Shown here piece by piece: positions 7,295-14,434 of a stretch of DNA of 27,696 nucleotides (positions are counted from its first letter, which is position 1; each line of letters opens with the position of its first letter). Source of the DNA: an uncultured Eubacterium sp. (GTDB lineage Bacteria; Bacillota; Clostridia; Lachnospirales; Lachnospiraceae). The notes under the pieces are model-generated. The model ran no database searches. It worked only from the letters and a program-made list of their open reading frames with translations, and was not told where the DNA came from. The stretch covers positions 1 through 27,696 of the forward strand of contig CAJUFM010000026.1 in assembly GCA_910585745.1 (NCBI GenBank), read 5' to 3'. The translations under genes were made by a program, and so were the position numbers.

Positions 7295-8317
7295 TTAATA
7301 TGAGTATTTTTCATCGCTTTCAATTAATTCTAATACTGTGTCCGATTGTATAAACATCTGCATCAGCGAACAGCTTAGGCCAATTCCAAAGCCACAAAGA
7401 AATAAACTCATTTTTTTCTTTTGCCGTAACTCTTCTTTATGTAAACACATCGTCAACGGAATAGAACCACAGGATGTGTTACCATACTTCTCTAACGACA
7501 TCAGCATCTGATCCATGTCAATATCACAGATAGAAGCAATGTTTTGTAATAAAAATTTCTGGGCCTGATGAAAAATATAATAATCTATTTCTTTTTTTTC
7601 AAATCCATTAACTTTTTTTTGAAAAGCACTAACCCAATTTACCACATCGGCAATTCCAAACTCAAAAACCTCTTCCCCATTCATCTCAGAAGCTCCCCCA
7701 TAACGCATATGAATTGTTTTATATCGGCTTCCATCTGCTATTTCCTCTGAATATATAAAATCTGCATTTGGAGTGAATTCAAGAGCTGTCGCTGTTCCAC
7801 AAGTTCCAAACAACATCATATCTGCGACCCCGTCCTTAGAATTTGCCGATTTATAATTGGGATTCCTCTGTATATCTCCCGCCAAAAGCAGTCCTTTGCT
7901 TCCAACACCATATTGCTGCAAAAGAGAAGCAACAATATGAAGCCCCGACACAAAGCCTGAACATCCCAGATTAACATCAAACACCATACACTCTTTAGGC
8001 AGTCCCAAATAGTTTTGAATTATAAAAGCGGTTGAGGGCATGATCAGCGACGGATTTTGCGTAACAAAAACCATAACCTTTATTTGATCTCTTTCCCAGT
8101 CCAATTGCCGCAATAGTTGTTTTGCCGCACTGATACAATAATCCGCTGCGGTATGCGTTCCGTCATCTATCCGCCGTTCTTTCACTCCGGTTATACGTCT
8201 CTGTTTCTTTACCCGCTGTTCACCAAGAATATCTATATAACGGCTGTCATCTTCAATCTCTGTAGGTAGTGCCGTAACAATACCCCTTAATTTAATATTT
8301 TCTATCCTTGTAACCAT
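7295..8317 (-). CDS. KAS III (3-oxoacyl-ACP synthase III family)
   Basis: A 340-residue condensing enzyme with an intact triad: Cys119 in DVNLGCSGF, His250 in FHQAQKF and Asn280 in YGNTSCGS. The N-terminal block ILGEQRVKKQRRITGVKERR is shared by its paralogues. ATG start with AAGGAAG upstream. It lies between an SDR reductase (42-nt gap) and an ACP (30-nt gap), giving a compact condense-and-reduce module. It looks more AT-rich than the genes below 6818 and resembles the right-arm genes, consistent with a mosaic origin of the left arm. Confidence 0.9.
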   Translation of the reverse strand: MVTRIENIKLRGIVTALPTEIEDDSRYIDILGEQRVKKQRRITGVKERRIDDGTHTAADYCISAAKQLLRQLDWERDQIKVMVFVTQNPSLIMPSTAFIIQNYLGLPKECMVFDVNLGCSGFVSGLHIVASLLQQYGVGSKGLLLAGDIQRNPNYKSANSKDGVADMMLFGTCGTATALEFTPNADFIYSEEIADGSRYKTIHMRYGGASEMNGEEVFEFGIADVVNWVSAFQKKVNGFEKKEIDYYIFHQAQKFLLQNIASICDIDMDQMLMSLEKYGNTSCGSIPLTMCLHKEELRQKKKMSLFLCGFGIGLSCSLMQMFIQSDTVLELIESDEKYSY

Positions 8318-8359
8318 ACTGTTCTTCTTCCTTTTTCAAGTTATTTGAATCTCATTTTG

Positions 8360-9118
8360 TCACAACTGTCCTGCATCTGCATACATTGCCCTGCCTGTGA
8401 TACAGGATGACTCTTCACTCAACAGAAAGGAGATCACGTCTGCGATCTGTTCCGGCCGCTCCATCCCTAACACCTGGCGATGCACAGGATTTTCATAGGT
8501 CGATTCAGCCGCTATAGCAGAACCTCCCATCTTATTTGCAATTTCGGTAGAGACACCACCCACAATGACAGAATTTATCCGAATACCCTTTTCTGTTAAC
8601 TCCAGCGCCAGCGTCCGGCATGCAGATTCTACTGCTGATTTTGCCGCCGCATATGCCGTCATACACTTTTGGGGGGTATGGGCATTCATGGCAGACACAC
8701 CAACGATACTGCCGCCATTAGAAACCCCTTTCCGTGCATAATATTTTACCAGTTCTATAAATGCAAAATAATGTATATCAAACAACTTCATCGCATCACT
8801 GCGGTTCATCACCCGCAACGGAAGAACCTCTGCAATTCCCGCACAATGCACCAGACCATCCAGACAGAGACCTTCTTTTTTAACCAAAGCAAATATCTCT
8901 TTATAATGATCGAAATCTGTCAGGTCATAATCAACAATAATGTGATTTTGTGTATTTTCCATACATGAAGCCGTTTCTTCTAACTTCTCCCTGTCCCTTG
9001 CGATCATTACCACACGTCCACCTTGTGCTGCTATATTTTGGGAAAGAGCTCTCCCTATCCCCGATGAAGCTCCTGTAACCAAAAACGTCTTACCAGCAAA
9101 TTTTCCCACACAAGCCAC
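8360..9118 (-). CDS. SDR-family NAD(P)-dependent oxidoreductase (FabG-like)
   Basis: A 252-residue classical SDR. The cofactor motif TGASSGIG lies near residues 15-22, followed by HCAGIA, the catalytic serine in VGVSAMN and YAAAK for the Tyr/Lys pair. The C-terminus has FLLSEESSCITG followed by YADAGQL. It would reduce the 3-oxoacyl-ACP made by the adjacent KAS III to 3-hydroxyacyl-ACP. The GTG start at 9118 has GAGGTG 6 nt upstream. It is the first gene of the left-arm operon and lies 139 nt beyond the left recombination site, so its expression should depend on the promoter inside the invertible segment and on read-through from the recombinase gene. Confidence 0.9.
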   Translation of the reverse strand: MACVGKFAGKTFLVTGASSGIGRALSQNIAAQGGRVVMIARDREKLEETASCMENTQNHIIVDYDLTDFDHYKEIFALVKKEGLCLDGLVHCAGIAEVLPLRVMNRSDAMKLFDIHYFAFIELVKYYARKGVSNGGSIVGVSAMNAHTPQKCMTAYAAAKSAVESACRTLALELTEKGIRINSVIVGGVSTEIANKMGGSAIAAESTYENPVHRQVLGMERPEQIADVISFLLSEESSCITGRAMYADAGQL

Positions 9119-9146
9119 CTACTTCACCTCTATATTATTCTTTATT

Positions 9147-9206
9147 TTAATCCCAATAAAACCAAAACCAAAAAAATGCCTCAGTTCCTTGGCACAGTTG
9201 TAACAT
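9147..9206 (-). CDS. Possible 19-residue aromatic-rich leader peptide
   Basis: A minus-strand ATG with GGAGGT about 11 nt upstream opens MLQLCQGTEA followed by eight consecutive aromatic residues (FFWFWFYW) and Asp, then TAA. It ends 29 nt before the SDR start, inside the untranslated leader of the left operon. It could be a leader peptide or simply a product of a T/G-rich stretch. No clear paired terminator/antiterminator hairpins were found. Confidence 0.22.
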   Translation of the reverse strand: MLQLCQGTEAFFWFWFYWD

Positions 9207-9254
9207 TTATATTCCGTACCTCCATGCAGCATTGTAATGCGAATCCATGCATAA

Positions 9255-9287
9255 ATGTATCCTTAAGATGGAAACTTAAGGATACAT
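9255..9287. repeat. Left recombination site of invertible segment
   Basis: A palindromic site with 13-bp arms, ATGTATCCTTAAG (9255-9267) and CTTAAGGATACAT (9275-9287), around an asymmetric 7-bp spacer ATGGAAA (9268-9274). This is the layout of core sites used by tyrosine recombinases. The central 27 bp (9258-9284) recurs perfectly in inverted orientation at 10372-10398, on the other side of the recombinase gene. Confidence 0.85.
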
Positions 9288-9295
9288 CCGTTTTG

Positions 9296-9324
9296 TATAT
9301 CGGACAGAACTTATCATTACTTAA
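9296..9324 (-). promoter_or_regulatory. Outward promoter-like element inside invertible segment
   Basis: On the minus strand TTAAGT (9324-9319) and GATATA (9301-9296) are separated by exactly 17 nt and read out through the left site toward the left-arm operon. The same block (GGTTAAG, then TTCTGTCCGATATA) recurs at 18328-18358 with the same 17-nt spacing and the same position relative to a recombination site, which supports function. The -10 match is weak; TATACA two bases later is an alternative. The -35 overlaps the recombinase stop codon. Inversion would make it face the right-arm operon. Confidence 0.6.
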
Positions 9325-10301
9325 CCTATCCTGGTCAGATCCCCAGCCTTTTCCACAAACTGTCTTTTTTTATCCATATCACTATGGACATAAGTCCGAA
9401 AAGTGGTATGAATATCTGCATGCCCCAAAAGCTCGCTGATCGTCTTATAGTCACATCCTGCTTCCACTAAACGGGTGGCAAAGGTGTGCCGCAGACCATG
9501 AAAAGTCACATATTTTGTCCCATTGCTTTCCATAAGCCGGTTATAGTATTCCCGCAGTGTGCGGGGTTCAATAAATTTATCTTCGCTTCCGGTCAGCAGA
9601 TAGGCGGATGGTCCCGCCTGGTGTTTTTTTAATATGGAAAGATAATTTTCCGGTAAAGGAATATACCGATTGGAATGAAAAGATTTAGGAGCCGTTACAA
9701 TGACCTTGCTTTTCCCAATACCATTTTCTTTGGTATAGATGCGCTGTAACGTCTGCTTCACATGAACCAGTCCTCCAGAGAGGTCAATGCACCCCCATTG
9801 CAGGGCACAAACCTCACCAATCCGCATCCCTGTTGCCAATGCCAGAGAAATCCCTAAACTCTTCAAAGATCTCTGTTTTTGCAGGCACTTCATTATCTCA
9901 TATTCCTCCTGCAAAGTCAAGCAGTTACCCTTCACTTCGGCTGCCATAACCGTGCTGGATTTTGGATACTGATACTGCATTTTTCCGAGGCAGATATAGC
10001 CCTTTTTCTCTGCTCTTTCCAGAATTCCCAGCCACAAAGCCATAATATCTTTTACTGACTTATGGGATAAAGTTCCCGAACCATTTTTCTTTCCTTTTTG
10101 GGATAAGAACAGGATAAAGTTCTGATTGTCATCATGATCAATACTCTCCAGCCTTTTTCTTCCGAAATAAGGAAGAATATGGTTTTCAATTGCAACTGAA
10201 TAGGTAGCAAATGTGGATTCCTTGATAAAACTTCTGTACTCTCTCTGCCAGTCCCTGACCCATGTTTCTACTATTATGTCTTTTTTATTTACTACTTTCA
10301 T
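9321..10301 (-). CDS. Tyrosine recombinase (probable DNA invertase)
   Basis: A 326-residue phage-integrase-family recombinase with an N-terminal SAM-like core-binding domain (about 10-100) and a C-terminal catalytic domain. The catalytic set is complete: Arg160 in ATGMRIGEV, Lys206 in TAPKSFHSNR, His268 and Arg271 in HGLRHTFATR, His294 in LLGHADIHTT and the nucleophile Tyr304 in FRTYVH. An in-frame upstream extension exists, but the start at 10301 is preferred because GGAGGG lies 7 nt upstream. The gene lies wholly between two inverted copies of a recombinase-type site, so it probably acts on them and inverts together with its own gene. No excisionase, prophage or conjugation genes are present, arguing against a transferring element. 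Confidence 0.92.
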   Translation of the reverse strand: MKVVNKKDIIVETWVRDWQREYRSFIKESTFATYSVAIENHILPYFGRKRLESIDHDDNQNFILFLSQKGKKNGSGTLSHKSVKDIMALWLGILERAEKKGYICLGKMQYQYPKSSTVMAAEVKGNCLTLQEEYEIMKCLQKQRSLKSLGISLALATGMRIGEVCALQWGCIDLSGGLVHVKQTLQRIYTKENGIGKSKVIVTAPKSFHSNRYIPLPENYLSILKKHQAGPSAYLLTGSEDKFIEPRTLREYYNRLMESNGTKYVTFHGLRHTFATRLVEAGCDYKTISELLGHADIHTTFRTYVHSDMDKKRQFVEKAGDLTRIG

Positions 10302-10326
10302 TACTTTTCCCTCCATTTTTTTTATG

Positions 10327-10335
10327 ATTATAACA
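10327..10335 (-). promoter_or_regulatory. Extended -10 promoter of the recombinase gene
   Basis: The minus strand reads TGTTATAAT, an extended -10 (TG, one base, then TATAAT), about 25 nt before the recombinase ATG. No good -35 is present, as is common for extended -10 promoters. It lies inside the invertible segment together with the gene, so recombinase expression should not depend on orientation. Confidence 0.55.
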
Positions 10336-10370
10336 CTTGTCCAGTTCAATGCTGCCCACGGGCTAAGTTG

Positions 10371-10399
10371 ATATCCTTAAGTTTCCATCTTAAGGATAT
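10371..10399. repeat. Right recombination site of invertible segment
   Basis: Arms ATATCCTTAAG (10371-10381) and CTTAAGGATAT (10389-10399) surround spacer TTTCCAT (10382-10388), the reverse complement of the left spacer. The 27-bp core is a perfect inverted copy of 9258-9284; only the outermost bases differ. The right-arm operon begins 34 nt beyond the site. Confidence 0.85.
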
Positions 10400-10432
10400 A
10401 TCCTTGACCCCAGCATACACAGGAGGAATGTA

Positions 10433-11455
10433 ATGATCCAGATCAGACAGGCAGTATATAAAGATATTCCCCGAATCATGAGGTTTATCGATGAGCATTG
10501 GAAAAAGGGACATATTATGGGAAATGACCGTACTATGTTTGAATTTCAGCATGTAAGAGGCAGAGAAGTCTTTTATATCCTGGCTGAAGATGATGTGGAC
10601 GGCAGGATCTATGGTTCCATGGGATACATTCCGATGGCAGAACAGGAATACCCTTGTATGTCTACCGTTATGATCCAGTCCCTGGATAACCCAGAGAAAC
10701 GAATGCTGGGGGAAGAAATGGCACGGTATTTTGAACGTAATACGCATTGCCGTAATATCGTTTCTGTCGGTGTAGAGAAACGATATGCTAAAGTAATTGA
10801 CGCACTGGGTGCAAACTTAATCGGAAAACTTCACCATTATTACCGATTGGGAACAAAACGTGATTTTCAGATTGCAAGGATTTACCACTATAATTTGCTT
10901 CCCGTAACCGATCACAGGAACAAACTGGTTCCACTAAAGAGTTTTAGGGAATTTGCAGACCTTGTAGATCTGAATGAGATCAAAAAGGACTATCCAGAAA
11001 GAAGTCCTGCTTACATAGAACACCGGTATTATCAGCACCCCTACTACACTTATAAAATATGGGGTATACATGGCAGGCATGGTATAAAGAGTGCTTTTGC
11101 AGCCAGGGAAGAAATGGTAGGAATGTCAAAGGTTCTGCGTATCGTCGATTTTATTGGAAAAGATACTGAATTCGCTTGTATCGGGAGTGAAATAGACCGA
11201 ATTCTCCTGGAAGAGGATTATGAATACATAGATTTCTATTGTTATGGCATTGACCACAACATAATGCAACAGGCTGGTTTTCTGCTAAAAGGTCCGGAAG
11301 ACCCAAACATCATACCAAACTATTTTGATCCTTTTGAACAAAAAAATGTGGACATATACTTTTACGCATGGCGAAAGGAAAAAGTACATGTATACCGTGG
11401 ATTTGGAGACCAGGACCGACCTAACCATCCAGGAAAAAAAGGTGGTAAAAAATAA
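10433..11455 (+). CDS. GNAT-like acyltransferase family protein
   Basis: A 340-residue protein whose N-terminus (IQIRQAVYKDIPRIMRFIDEHW) matches the first strand and helix of GNAT acyltransferases, followed by an unfamiliar C-terminal region. The C-terminal signature NYFDPFEQKNVDIYF, then YRGFGDQDRPN, recurs almost intact in the protein at 19172-20164, so the two form a locus-specific family. The role is inferred: transfer of an acyl group, perhaps from the adjacent ACP, to an amino group on a sugar or similar acceptor. ATG start with AGGAGG 7 nt upstream. It is the first gene of the right-arm operon, directly beyond the right recombination site, and no promoter is evident in the present orientation. 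Confidence 0.72.
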   Translation: MIQIRQAVYKDIPRIMRFIDEHWKKGHIMGNDRTMFEFQHVRGREVFYILAEDDVDGRIYGSMGYIPMAEQEYPCMSTVMIQSLDNPEKRMLGEEMARYFERNTHCRNIVSVGVEKRYAKVIDALGANLIGKLHHYYRLGTKRDFQIARIYHYNLLPVTDHRNKLVPLKSFREFADLVDLNEIKKDYPERSPAYIEHRYYQHPYYTYKIWGIHGRHGIKSAFAAREEMVGMSKVLRIVDFIGKDTEFACIGSEIDRILLEEDYEYIDFYCYGIDHNIMQQAGFLLKGPEDPNIIPNYFDPFEQKNVDIYFYAWRKEKVHVYRGFGDQDRPNHPGKKGGKK

Positions 11456-11477
11456 AAAGAAAAGAGGTAAATGTAAA

Positions 11478-11696
11478 ATGAGTTTAGAAGAAAAAATTAC
11501 TATGTTAGAGGAATTGATGGATCTGGACGAGGGCACCTTAACTGCCTCCTCTGTACTGGAAGAATATGAAGAATGGGATTCTTTAAGTAAATTATCTTTA
11601 ATGGCTGCTGCCAAAAAAGAGTTTGGCAAAAAACTTTCCGTAAATGAGATGAATATGTTTAAAACGGTTCAAGATGTCTGTAACTACTTATCATAA
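11478..11696 (+). CDS. Acyl carrier protein (E-x-W-D-S type)
   Basis: A 72-residue carrier with the attachment serine in YEEWDSLSKLSLMAAAKKEF, very similar to the ACPs at 7043 and 20188. The frame is open for a further 51 codons upstream, but that stretch overlaps the end of the GNAT-like gene and is not ACP-like; the ATG at 11478 has AGAGG upstream. It lies 22 nt after the GNAT-like gene and 15 nt before the KAS III-SDR fusion, so it probably carries their shared intermediate. Confidence 0.9.
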   Translation: MSLEEKITMLEELMDLDEGTLTASSVLEEYEEWDSLSKLSLMAAAKKEFGKKLSVNEMNMFKTVQDVCNYLS

Positions 11697-11711
11697 GGGC
11701 TGGTGTAGAAA

Positions 11712-13409
11712 ATGATTGGTGAATTTCCCAATGTCCAGATCCAGGGTATGGCATCTGCAGTACCAGAATATCTGGAGAAAAATACAAATTTTATAAGTGT
11801 TCTTGGTCCCAGAAGAACAAAGAAGCAAATCCGTCTTACTGGTGTCTCAAAACGTCATATTTCGGGACCACAGCAGAGAACTTCTGATCTGTGCTATGCT
11901 GCTGCCCTGCCACTGATGGAAAAACTGGGCTGGGAAAACAGCGAGATCAAAATATTGATCTATGTTTCACAAAGTCCTAATTATAAATTGCCATCAACAG
12001 CCTTTTTCCTTCAAAATCGGTTAGGGCTTCCAAAAGACTGTGTTTGCTTTGATATCAATCTGGGCTGTTCCAGTTTCAATGTCGGGGTTCATGTGGTTTC
12101 GTCATTGCTTCAGTCCTGCGATATTTCCGACAAAGCACTGTTGCTGATCGGAGACACGGCAGGCAGAGTGCTTTCACCAGATAAGTCAATAACCCCAGAA
12201 ATGGTCGCAAACAAAATGATCTTTGGGGCTGCCGGGGCTGCTATCGCACTGGAAAAAGTAGAAAAAAACAATCTGAAATTCATGACCAGATCTGATGGCA
12301 GTGGATTTGAAGCAATTATCCACCATTTTGATAAAGAGACAACGATGAATGGAACAGCTGTTTTTGAATTTGCTATAAATGACGTCTCCGATGATGTAAA
12401 AGTATTCAAAGATCACTTTGGCATAAAAGAAGAAGAAATTGATTACTACGTTTTTCACCAGGCCCAGAAATTGATCCTGGATAATATTGCAGCCACTTGT
12501 GATCTCCCGGAGGGAAAAGAGCTGCGCTCGTTAGAAGAATACGGAAATACATCTGGTACCTCCGTTCCCTTGACCGTTTGTGCCAACCGGGATAAATTCT
12601 CCGGCATGGACCGCGTAAAATTATTTCTCTGCGGTTTTGGTGTAGGACTATCATGGGGAACGATATTTACAGAGATTCCCACGGAAAATATTCTTCCAGT
12701 GATCGAAACTAATGAACACTATGACGATGACAAGATTCCTGCTGGTCCATTGTCCGGTCATAACATCCTGGTTGTTGGAGCTGACCAGCCATTAGGCGAA
12801 TATATCAGCCGTTATCTCAGCGATAAGTGTGCAAATGTTATTCTGGCAGGTTCAGAAAAGCAGAAGCTGTTCCAGATTCAGGATGATCTGTTCCTTGAAT
12901 CCCACGTTGTAACAGACAGTCCAACCGGCAATTCTATCTCTGATTCCATAGAGAGGTATTGTACAGAAAACAAGCTGCAACTGCATGGTATTGTTTTCAC
13001 GGATAGAGATATGAAACAGGACATCAATTATAAAGTAAGTCTTATGCTGCAGACAACGGGCTGCCTCCACAAACAGGCAAGTATCCTACTCTCCTCCAAT
13101 ATAGAAAAGCTGTATAAACAGGATAAATCAACGTATTATGCCCAAAAGGCTGAACTTGATGAGTTGTTATTGCAGATCCAGTCAGACATTGGGTCTGAGG
13201 ATGTCCGTGTAAATGCAGTATTGTATGATGATACAACACTGGATCTGACACAAATTACAGGAAGTGGACAGGATTGGATAACGAAATATCTGAAAGAAAA
13301 TCGTCCATCAGAAATGAAAAGGCCCCTCTTTCTTGGCAAGGCAGTGGTCTATCTTCTATCGGATGACTCTCAGCTCACAACCAGTACTTTAGTTTCCATA
13401 AACAGATAA
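11712..13409 (+). CDS. KAS III fused to a degenerate SDR domain
   Basis: A 565-residue two-domain protein. Residues 1-335 are an intact KAS III with Cys119 (DINLGCSSF), His249 (FHQAQKL) and Asn279 (YGNTSGTS). Residues about 348-565 resemble an SDR: NILVVGADQPLGEYISRYL replaces the TGxxxGxG loop, YYAQK keeps a Tyr-x-x-x-Lys pair (475-479), and the C-terminus follows the SDR pattern (FLGKAVVYLLSDDSQLTTSTLVSI). The cofactor loop has lost its canonical glycines, so the domain may be structural. The N-terminal LGPRRTKKQIRLTGVSKRH block matches its paralogues. A second fusion of the same design lies at 22197-23834. A separate, intact SDR gene starts 18 nt downstream. Confidence 0.87.
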   Translation: MIGEFPNVQIQGMASAVPEYLEKNTNFISVLGPRRTKKQIRLTGVSKRHISGPQQRTSDLCYAAALPLMEKLGWENSEIKILIYVSQSPNYKLPSTAFFLQNRLGLPKDCVCFDINLGCSSFNVGVHVVSSLLQSCDISDKALLLIGDTAGRVLSPDKSITPEMVANKMIFGAAGAAIALEKVEKNNLKFMTRSDGSGFEAIIHHFDKETTMNGTAVFEFAINDVSDDVKVFKDHFGIKEEEIDYYVFHQAQKLILDNIAATCDLPEGKELRSLEEYGNTSGTSVPLTVCANRDKFSGMDRVKLFLCGFGVGLSWGTIFTEIPTENILPVIETNEHYDDDKIPAGPLSGHNILVVGADQPLGEYISRYLSDKCANVILAGSEKQKLFQIQDDLFLESHVVTDSPTGNSISDSIERYCTENKLQLHGIVFTDRDMKQDINYKVSLMLQTTGCLHKQASILLSSNIEKLYKQDKSTYYAQKAELDELLLQIQSDIGSEDVRVNAVLYDDTTLDLTQITGSGQDWITKYLKENRPSEMKRPLFLGKAVVYLLSDDSQLTTSTLVSINR

Positions 13410-13427
13410 GGAAAACAGAGGTTGAAC

Positions 13428-14141
13428 ATGGCAAAAAAAATTCTTATTACAGGAGCGTCCTCTGGAATCGGGGAGCAGACAGCACGATATTTGTCAGAAC
13501 AGGGTTATGAAACAATCCTGGCAGCGCGGAACAAAGAAAAGTTATACCGCATGGCAGATGAACTATCTTCACCAACAAATGTATTTCCTATAGATCTGAC
13601 CGAACTGAAAAAGATCGAAGAGATTTTTTTGTTTTGTCAGGAGAAGAATATCGTCTTAGACGGCCTGGTGCACTGTGCCGGTATTGCCAGACATAATTCT
13701 GTTAAAATGAATGACATCGAAGATATGCAGGCGACATTTCGACTCAACTACGACGCATTTGTGGAGTTGGTAAAATACTTTTCTGAACGCAGGTATTCCG
13801 CAAAAGGATCCAGTATTGTAGCAATATCATCTTTAGCCTCTGTCACCTGCAGGGCAACAGCATTAAACTATTCTTCTTCCAAAGCTGCGGTAAATGCCGC
13901 AGTAAAGGTCATGGCAAAAGAGCTGGGAAGAAGATCCATACGTGTAAATTCAATCCTGCCAGGTTATGTGATAACTCCTATGACAGCTGGTGACCGTTTA
14001 ACTAATGATGTAAAAAATACTCAGCCCTTCGGATTTATAGAACCAGAATATATTGCATACATAATTGAATTTTTATTATCTGATAAAGCAAAATTCATTA
14101 CTGGAGCAAATATACCGATCAGTGGCGGAATGAGTTGTTAA
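13428..14141 (+). CDS. SDR-family NAD(P)-dependent oxidoreductase (FabG-like)
   Basis: A 237-residue classical SDR: TGASSGIG near the N-terminus, HCAGIA, AISSL with the catalytic serine, YSSSK for Tyr/Lys, then IRVNSILPGYV and a C-terminal FLLSDKAKFITGANIPISGG. It is predicted to reduce 3-oxoacyl-ACP to the 3-hydroxy form. The ATG at 13428 is preferred over an in-frame TTG two codons upstream because AGAGG lies 6 nt before it. It follows the KAS III-SDR fusion by 18 nt and probably supplies the reductase activity that the fusion's degenerate domain lacks. Confidence 0.9.
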   Translation: MAKKILITGASSGIGEQTARYLSEQGYETILAARNKEKLYRMADELSSPTNVFPIDLTELKKIEEIFLFCQEKNIVLDGLVHCAGIARHNSVKMNDIEDMQATFRLNYDAFVELVKYFSERRYSAKGSSIVAISSLASVTCRATALNYSSSKAAVNAAVKVMAKELGRRSIRVNSILPGYVITPMTAGDRLTNDVKNTQPFGFIEPEYIAYIIEFLLSDKAKFITGANIPISGGMSC

Positions 14142-14181
14142 CTACAGATGGAATAAAAAATATATGGAAAGCAGGGAAGTC

Positions 14182-14412
14182 ATGACAGAAAAAATTGATC
14201 AGATCTTCAGGGAGGCACTGGACATCCCGGAATCTGAAACCATATCCGATAATTTATGTATGGAGGATCTTCCAGCATGGGACTCTCTGGCACAGATGAC
14301 CATTATCATCCAGTTAAAAAAAGAGTTTCATATTAGTTTTTTATACGATGAAATCTTATCCATGAATACATTGGGAAAGATTAAAGAAGTATCACAAAAA
14401 AAACTGAGATAA
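14182..14412 (+). CDS. Acyl carrier protein (paired with acyl-AMP ligase)
   Basis: A 76-residue ACP with the attachment serine in LPAWDSLAQMTIIIQLKKEF. An upstream in-frame ATG at 14164 lacks a ribosome binding site; AGGGA precedes the ATG at 14182. It differs from the three E-x-W-D-S ACPs and is closer to the ACP at 4781. The gene directly downstream is an acyl-AMP ligase, so it is the likely loading carrier for that enzyme's acyl-adenylate. Confidence 0.88.
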   Translation: MTEKIDQIFREALDIPESETISDNLCMEDLPAWDSLAQMTIIIQLKKEFHISFLYDEILSMNTLGKIKEVSQKKLR

Positions 14413-14434
14413 AGTGCTAACTTTAAAAGGAGAG

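Larger units (their letters stand above)
9255..10399. mobile_element. Predicted invertible DNA segment with its own recombinase
   Basis: A segment of about 1.1 kb bounded by inverted recombinase-type sites. It contains a complete tyrosine recombinase gene, that gene's own promoter and a second promoter-like element facing out of one end. Operons diverge on both sides. The layout matches the Salmonella Hin H-segment in logic, but the enzyme class differs. Only one orientation is visible, so inversion is inferred. Confidence 0.75.

Noticed and set aside
9255..9287. Reading the palindrome at the left site as a Rho-independent terminator of the recombinase gene
   Set aside because: The stem is AT-rich, no U-tract follows it, and the same sequence recurs in inverted orientation on the other side of the gene, which a terminator would not explain.
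9255..10399. Integrated prophage, transposon or conjugative element as explanation for the integrase-family gene
   Set aside because: The sites flank only the recombinase in inverted, not direct, orientation, and no structural, relaxase or excisionase genes are present.
10346..10747. A minus-strand open frame of 133 codons spanning the right recombination site
   Set aside because: It is antisense to the GNAT-like gene, lacks a ribosome binding site and encodes no recognisable domain.
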